Positions 58,250 through 64,000 of a stretch of 64,000 bases of DNA are shown here, piece after piece. The notes under the pieces were generated by a model. That model was given only the letters and a program-made list of their open reading frames with translations, ran no database searches and had not been told where the DNA came from. Origin of the DNA: Micropterix aruncella (Eukaryota; Arthropoda; Insecta; Lepidoptera; Micropterigidae); NCBI GenBank assembly GCA_944548615.1, contig OX155963.1, forward strand, positions 23,059,711-23,123,710. Reading direction: 5' to 3'. Each line of letters opens with the position of its first letter. Position 1 is the stretch's first letter. Position numbers and translations under genes: made by a program.

Positions 58250-59420
58250 GAGAACCCTGTTTTTTTAAACAGGCGTCAGTCACTTCATATTGTTATTCCC
58301 TGCGAAAAGGGGATAATAAAAAGTTTCTGATATTGCCTAACTCTTGTTGAAACATAAACGCCTGTTATATCGAAGCTGAAAATTGAGCTCGTCATCTTGA
58401 GGTGTCGACTACAACGGGCGAGCCCGTCACCACAGGAAGTTTTAACGATTAGTCGTTCTATCGACCTGCAGTGAGCGTAGAAGACTTTGGACAAAACAAT
58501 CCGACGTCTAGCTACGCCACAACCCGTAAGAGACCAACGCCTTACCGCGAGATAGCCAGGAATACTACCCGGCGGCTCGAGACACTCGCGCCCTTACTTC
58601 CAATTGTGACCAGATTTCTCCGGTCTCTCGATTGGTTCCGAGTTCGAGGTCGCTTGCGCGGTCCTCTCCCTTACGAAACGGTAAAACGGTGTATACCGAA
58701 TCTATCGCGGACCAAGGCGTCTTTTGCCCGGCTCTGAACCGGGATCGGATGGCCAATGGTCATTTCAAGAGCAGTCGCCGTAAGGTACGCAACCACCCCC
58801 GCTCTATAGGAAACAATACAGTTTCCAGACTCCCCCGACTGTTAGTCGGAGTGCACAATCGATTGGCTTGCGCCGCACGGTGCGCAGACCGTCCAGGAGC
58901 GCCAGAGGTTTGATTCCCAGGGGAAACTGGTTCGCTGGCCAGAATCCTACCCAGGTTCGCACCCCGTGCGTGGAGGCCGTCGGATGGGTGTTGACCCGTG
59001 AGTGTGACCGACCCTGAACACATGGGTCATCGTGGCCAACTCATCATGGGCCCGTTAGCTCCCAAAGATTGAGCTCGTCACTGTCAGTGCGGACAGACAC
59101 ACAAGGAATAAAAATTAAATAAATGTCACGTGGCGGCGCACGCGGCCGCCGCCTTCCAGTCAGACGCGCTGCCGGAGCTTCACAAGAAACTAACTAACTC
59201 CTACTTCAATATGAACTCCTGATTGAAACGGACGTAACTAGCACGGTCTTAAATTACCGTATTCCGTTTCCTCTTGGTACATAAAATGCACTAAATAAAT
59301 CTCGTCATGGGTCTTCGTTATGCAGAAAATACGCATGACAAAATTCTTAAAACAGACAAGACGTGCTGGGGAAAGAAAGTGTACAATGTTATGAAAGAAA
59401 TTGTTATGATGATGCTTCAA
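58250..59420 (-). repeat. Repeat family R copy, minus strand, with GC-rich insertion
   Basis: 58262-58381 and 59085-59420 are family R in reverse (TATTCCCTGCGAAAAGGGGA, TGAAACATAAACGCCTGTTA, TTCAATATGAACTCCTGATT). It is interrupted by the insertion at 58395-59067 and by a short GC-rich piece (about 59124-59178, GGCGGCGCACGCGGCCGCCG). Confidence 0.6.
58395..59067. mobile_element. GC-rich 673-bp insertion with 13-bp direct repeats
   Basis: Flanked by ATTGAGCTCGTCA at 58382-58394 and 59068-59080. The content is about 55% GC, in sharp contrast with the surroundings. It starts TCTTGAGGTGTCGACTACAA and ends CCCGTTAGCTCCCAAAG without a poly-A. It has two B-box-like phrases (GGTTTGATTCC at about 58907, GGTTCGCACCCC at about 58953) and short open frames with no recognisable domain. 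It could be a 5' UTR-derived or SINE-like retrocopy. Confidence 0.55.
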
Positions 59421-60720
59421 AAACTATGATATATAAAATTGACCTTTTTTAATGTTTCTTCATTGCTTCGCGCGGATCCGACCATCGAAAATGATAAAAT
59501 ATGTCAACATTTTACATTCTTTCTGAAAAATGTTAAAGTCAAAAGTGGAAGTTCTCCTTTTTAAGAAATGTGAAACTCAGTAAACAAGTATGTCCTTGTT
59601 ACAGTTTCGTTGAAATTATCGACAATGTAATTAAAAATATAAAAAAAAGAGACATAATGTTCGTTTGTAGAATAGTGGTAATAAGAGGATATTCATACCT
59701 ACATATTCGTTATAATAATATGTATAAATTATACACGCCTTTAAAGTTTGACTTTAAATAATATTTTTTTATCTTTCTAATTATTATTATTTTATAAAAT
59801 GTTAATTACAATTTGTTTACATGCGTACTCTATGACGAATTTTAGATTAGGAAAAAATAATGTCAGCATCTTTTTTGAAATCCACCTAACCCAAGAATAA
59901 AAAATCGGAATGTTATGAGTGGCATTCCTTATGTATAAACATCCATTATTAATGTTCTTAGTTAATCTGTTGCTACCGAAAATATGAAAAATGTTTTAGA
60001 AAACCAAATCACATTTTTTGACAACAATAATAAAAAGCGTTCGAAAGCGCTTGAGCCAACCACTTTAATAAATTCTTTTTTTTCTTCTCTGTCATGCAAT
60101 AATGCCCTTTGAAGATTTTGTCACATTGTAAGTGCAAATCGTTGTGTGGCTATAAAATGGCTCTAGTTTATTTGCTATCGTAGTTTATGATCGCCCCGTT
60201 AGTTATCCGTATTGAAACGCTAACTATGTTAAATTAGGGTGCAACTTACTGAGCGTTGATCAGGCGTTCATATCTACAAAGGATGTCAGTAGATAACGCA
60301 AGCGTAGTAGCTGCAGTTGTTGCGGCTACGAGTGGCAATAATGAGGACTCAACCAAAAGTGAGGTAGCGAGCGATAATTGAATAGGTACTGAAATTGAAT
60401 AAGGTTGCCAAAATCAACAATTAGAGATATTTGAAAAAAACCATGTACACAGATAAGTTACCTAAGACTTACATTTTTTGGGCATTTCAATTAACGCCCA
60501 TTTTCTTAAGATATCTAAAATAGACAAAATATAATATAAATGGTATTAAAAATATTTATTTTGGGCCGATATTTTCAACTAAAAATAAATGTAAGACTGT
60601 AAGAGTAAACGTAGGCGATCGTTTCAACTCCATAATATTTTGGGAAAGATGCCTTGGAAATAAACGCAAAAAAATGCAACACGCGGTGTAGTGTCACTCG
60701 TCCAAGACATTATTTTATTT
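59421..60720. other. AT-rich segment, mostly unassigned
   Basis: 60235-60385 shares GCGTTGATCAGGCGTTCATA and GAGTGGCAATAATGAGGACT with 23690-23770 and 30385-30500 (the second 5S repeat), without a 5S copy. The rest shows no gene or repeat that I can name. Confidence 0.45.
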
Positions 60721-61015
60721 ACTTTGATGTCATTCCTTGCGAAAGAGGGATAATATAATGTTTCAAGTTTTACCAAACTCTTATTGAAACATGAACGCCT
60801 GATATGCTCGCAACTAAAAGTGACGAATCTCCAGGGAGGACCGCAATTTGAAAATTCTGGGTATATAAAAAAAATTCTTTAGCCCACAACTCAAACTATC
60901 TCCTGCTTCATATGAACTCCTGATTCAAACTGCCGTACTAAGAACGTTTCAAATTTAGGCAGCTCGTCCGTATTATTCCGTTTCTTTTGGTATAAATGAA
61001 TTTAAAATCTTGGGA
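60721..61015 (-). repeat. Repeat family R copy, minus strand
   Basis: CATTCCTTGCGAAAGAGGGA, TGAAACATGAACGCCTGATA and CTTCATATGAACTCCTGATT follow in order, diverged. No gene. Confidence 0.6.
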
Positions 61016-62149
61016 CTTAAAGCATTCTAGTTAAGGCGGGATAGGAACCTACTAAAGAAGAAGAATATCGGAGAGAGAAGAATATTTTTGACCACCCCCA
61101 CTCCGATAGTGATTTATTATGACGGCAATCCTAGTATGTTTATAGTATTTCCGTGGTATTAAAATTGCAATCAATATGGCTCGATTTTGGCTAGGCACTC
61201 GACATTATCATTTGAATAAAATGTATGTCGTTTTTTTTTTGGTTCCGCTTGTATAAGAGATATTGCAACTAAACTTTATCAATGCGGTTTCGATCCTACG
61301 ACGCATCTGTGTACCGTCTTTTAAGTGATCAGATAAGAATCCAATATTTGAGATCGTATGACTAGCGCGCCCCTGGTGGACCGATTTCAACCACAATCTT
61401 TCCAACTCTTACCCTGCATGCCGAATTTCAGCTCAATCGGATGAAGCGTTTGGTCGCTATCGTGGAGGAATACAGACACACACAGAAGCGCGCCCACAAT
61501 ACTTTCCTTGCGTGAAACGCATAACCATGGTTCGCATAAACATAACCTCGCTAAGAAAAGCATAATCTCGCGGCTATAAAAAACCTTTAATTTAATATAT
61601 GTACGGGTGAGTTTTAATTAACTGGTATTATTGAGGTGGGTGTAACAAGTACAAGCAAAAAAGCAATGTTGATAAAAAAATTGTAAATAACAAAAAACTT
61701 TTTTCTTTGGACAATTCTTTTTTTTTAGTTTTGGTAAAAAATATATATGAAAAAAACGTATAAAAGCGGTAGGTTAAATATCGTGGATATTGTTTATTCG
61801 CGAAATTTTTCCTACCGCCTAATGGCGCAGAGCGCTTAACGCTTGTCAATTTTTTTATTAAAAGTTGTCGTTCATTAAAATATATATATATTTATTTTTC
61901 CACACTTTTTTATTGGAAGTTGTTTGTTTTGCTCTTCTCTGATACGCCCACTTTTAAGGTTGCCGATTAATTAAACTCACCTGGAGGTGAGCGCTCATAT
62001 AATAATAATACGAGGCATTTTTTTGTGGGTGACTTACAACGAAAGAATTTTTTTTTTCATTTATGTAAACCAAAAAAAAACATTAATTTATGTTGCTACA
62101 CTTGAACACATGAACACACTTGAACACATGTTGCTAAACATTAATTTAT
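61016..62149. other. Unassigned segment with old element ends
   Basis: 61395-61495 has the phrase GCCGAATTTCAGCTCAATCG followed by ACACACAC, common at the ends of insect elements. 61768-61830 is a diverged relative of the 36.8 kb hairpin. 62098-62165 has small duplications of CTTGAACACA and TTATGTTGCTAC. No gene. Confidence 0.4.
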
Positions 62150-62423
62150 GTTGCTACTTGCTACACTTAACTATAAAATCCACTAAATCGACAGTGGACT
62201 TCGTTTATGCAGATATCAATATTCTAAAAAGGCCAAATTATGGTGATAAAGAACGTGCACATTTTATGAAAGAAGTAAATATAACGATGCTTCAAAAACT
62301 ATGTACTTATAATTATTAATTAACCTTCGACGTATTTTTTTCTTGTGGTTCGAGCGGGCTACCGCTTCTTCTTTATTGGTAAGTACTGAATAAAATGCGT
62401 TAAATCTCCACGGACTTCGTTTA

Positions 62424-63136
62424 AGGATTATTCATGCTACACCGGGCCGGGGCCGGGCCGGGCCCCGGCCGGGACACGGTCAGATATCTATAGTATACTT
62501 TTGTATGAAGCAATTCATGCTTGGCCGTGCTCCGGCCGTGACCGGCCGTGCCATACGACCGGAGCACGGCGTCGAAATGGCGGTGGATATTGTTCTCCCG
62601 GCTCCGGTCTGCATCGTTCAATGGGAGAGATAGGCTTCACAAATCTTGAATTTTGTTTGGTTAAATCACGTTTTATTTTTCCAAGAAATATACTAAACCA
62701 TTCTTTAGACATCCTAAAATAACCGAAAAATTTGCTCTCATCATCTATTAATTCCTTGTAGAGCGTGGCGAATTCTCCCTCCGATTGTCGTTTTCTCCAG
62801 GCTGGATGTACACTCCATATTCTTTTATTAGATTCAGTTCGTGTTTCCAATACTTCGTCTTCAATGGCAATTGCAATAGCTGCCAACTCAAGTTGTGAAA
62901 ATGGCATTAATAACACACTTATCAATCAAGCGAAAATAGAAATTAAAAAATATTATTATCGCCAAAATAGATGGACACAACACTAGTTATCGCGGACACG
63001 GCCGAGGGATAAATAAACTCGGAAACAGCCCGGTCACGCCCGGTGTAGCATGAATGAGTGGCCCGGCCGGAGCACGTTGGAAACGACTCGGCCGGGGCCC
63101 GGCCCGGCCCCGGCCCGGTGTAGCATGAATCATCCT
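62424..63136. mobile_element. GC-rich Harbinger derivative, 713 bp
   Basis: Near-perfect inverted ends of about 43 bp: AGGATTATTCATGCTACACC then GGGCCGGGGCCGGGCCGGGC, with one mismatch at the other end. Inner inverted CGTGCTCCGGCCG / CGGCCGGAGCAC pairs and an extra CCCGGTGTAGCATGAAT copy (about 63038) follow. It holds the N-terminal part of a HARBI1-like gene. It is absent from block C; TGC of the target is missing in D and no clean 3-bp duplication is seen. Confidence 0.75.
62515..62907 (-). pseudogene. HARBI1-like nuclease, N-terminal fragment
   Basis: From MPFSQLELAAIAIAIEDEVL the reading runs through IWSVHPAWRKR, EFATLYKELIDDESKFFGYF, MSKEWFSIFLGKIKRDLTK and FVKPISPIERCR, the conserved N terminus of HARBI1-type proteins that precedes the DDE core. 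After about residue 112 it enters the GC-rich inverted repeats and no catalytic domain remains. It belongs to a different Harbinger family from the one at 10.7-12.0 kb. Confidence 0.75.
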
Positions 63137-63302
63137 GGAAAATAGTCATTCCTAAGATTTTGGCGCTACTGTGTCATTGAAAACTAGTTCAACAATCAAC
63201 AAAACAAATGAACTCTTTAATCTCTCGCTCTTGTAGAGTGAAAAATTCATAACCAGCAGTTATTATAATGATATAATTATATTATATATTTAGAATGATA
63301 TC

Positions 63303-63464
63303 GGGGATGGCGCGTACGCTCGTCCCAACTACCAAAAATTACGCGCCCGAGTTATCCGCATTAGGGATAATCGCAGGGGTCAGCCCGACCGCAGTGCAAT
63401 GGAAGGGCCTCGCCCTGGGGGAACCGCCTTGTTGATCACGGTCTCCCCCACGCCAGGTAAGTAT
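63303..63464 (-). pseudogene. U1: U1 snRNA (block D copy), promoter displaced
   Basis: The full 162-nt sequence on the minus strand, 5' end at 63464. It is identical to block A in most positions, with one substitution before the last stem (GTTGGGAC for GTGGGGAC). Sm site and ATTGCAC loop are intact. However, only about 4 bp of the normal upstream sequence remain before a LINE 3' tail (from 63469), so the PSE-like promoter is lost and the gene is probably silent. Confidence 0.8.
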
Positions 63465-63468
63465 GCCC

Positions 63469-64000
63469 CAGCAAAATCAAATCAAATCAAATATCTGTCG
63501 ACGGGCCTTGCTAGAGGCCCGTGACATCTTCCACTAGGCATTTTGCATTTTCGTGGGGTTTCACGTGAGCCGGGCCCATTGGCCCGGCTTTCTGGAATGG
63601 CGTCACAGGGCTTTGTGCCCTGTGGCAAGACTCATTGTTATGTGCTTAGGCACCTTATCGGGAAGGATTGTGACGGGAGGTGGTAATGACATCTTTTGTG
63701 GCAAGGCTGCTGTGCTGCGATACCCGCGCTGGTGGTCCGTTAATCAAGCAGACTGCGCGGGTACGGCTTCCGGACATCTGGTGCCATCATCATTCGCTGC
63801 CGCGCGCTCGCACCGTACGGTCGTCCGCTCCGCTCGCGCCGCGACTAATTTATTTTACCGCCGCGCGCCAAACCGCTCTCGTGTTTGATACTGTTGTAGC
63901 GTTGCTCCAGTTCATTCAGTATTAACCCCGCGCCGTCGATTTTCTCCGGCCCGCCTAAGCAATCGGTTCGTACGCGTTTTCAGTAGTGATACAAATAAGG
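63469..64000 (-). mobile_element. LINE 3' end abutting U1, minus strand
   Basis: In reverse orientation the sequence ends in a (TTTGA)n tail (63474-63492 on plus: AAATCAAATCAAATCAAAT), typical of LINE 3' ends. Upstream of the tail is a GC-rich region with short hairpins (GACGGGCC...GGCCCGTG, GCCGGGCC...GGCCCGGC). It runs off the window. No coding domain is recognised, so the family is unknown. Confidence 0.5.

Larger units (their letters stand above)
62150..63470 (-). repeat. Block D: U1-bearing unit with Harbinger insertion
   Basis: Collinear with block C (57010-57640) on both sides of a 713-bp insertion at 62424-63136. The U1 gene is at 63303-63464, and beyond it a LINE 3' end replaces the upstream flank. 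Confidence 0.75.

Noticed and set aside
63553..63925. GC-rich open frames at the right edge
   Set aside because: They are in the opposite orientation to the LINE tail, with no domain; composition alone explains them.

Overview
The window looks like a piece of a moth or butterfly genome (Lepidoptera) made almost entirely of nested mobile elements and dispersed repeats. The evidence is AT-rich DNA, U1 snRNA genes whose sequence matches what I recall of silkworm-type U1, 5S rRNA genes, and element types usual in Lepidoptera: Jockey/CR1-like LINEs, PIF/Harbinger, pogo and IS630-type transposons, Helentron-like elements, foldback elements and a solo LTR. I found no convincing single-copy host protein gene. 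Such density is typical of heterochromatin or a W chromosome, but that is inference.

The organising theme is a dispersed unit carrying a 5S rRNA gene and a U1 snRNA gene in divergent orientation. Once later insertions are subtracted they lie about 1.1 kb apart in the two best copies. Block A (about 61-7560) has a 5S pseudogene, a full-length LINE at 737-5256, a truncated LINE at 5524-6663 and a full-length U1 at 6974-7135. Block B (about 12237-16980) has a 5S pseudogene and a U1 split by a 2857-bp insertion. Blocks C (57.0-57.8 kb) and D (62.2-63.5 kb) carry U1 on the minus strand. Partial blocks at 20.3, 28.4, 33.9 and 54.6 kb have lost one or both RNA genes. A second 5S-bearing repeat on the plus strand (23.1, 29.7, 43.2, 46.5 kb) holds the only intact 5S gene (29684-29802).

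Between the blocks lie: a degenerate Harbinger element with both of its genes (8.56-12.23 kb); an internally deleted IS630-type transposase (18.1-18.9 kb); a 250-bp-arm inverted repeat (24.57-25.30 kb); a short Helentron-like element (25.4-26.0 kb); a 119-bp minisatellite (27.3-27.7 kb); a 1-kb TIR element (34.2-35.2 kb); (AT)n arrays with a 200-N gap (37.2-39.3 kb); a 3.1-kb pogo transposon with clear TIRs (39304-42403); perfect palindromes at 43.8 and 56.1 kb; and a second intact LINE (48471-53899) inserted in an endonuclease-only Helentron-like element (47.7-54.4 kb). A solo LTR (54857-55494), a GC-rich insertion with 13-bp direct repeats (58395-59067) and a GC-rich Harbinger derivative (62424-63136) complete the right side.

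Because the repeats occur several times, many insertions can be dated relative to each other by comparing filled and empty copies inside the window. Both full LINEs have open reading frames and may be recent. Almost every DNA transposon gene is broken by stops or frameshifts.
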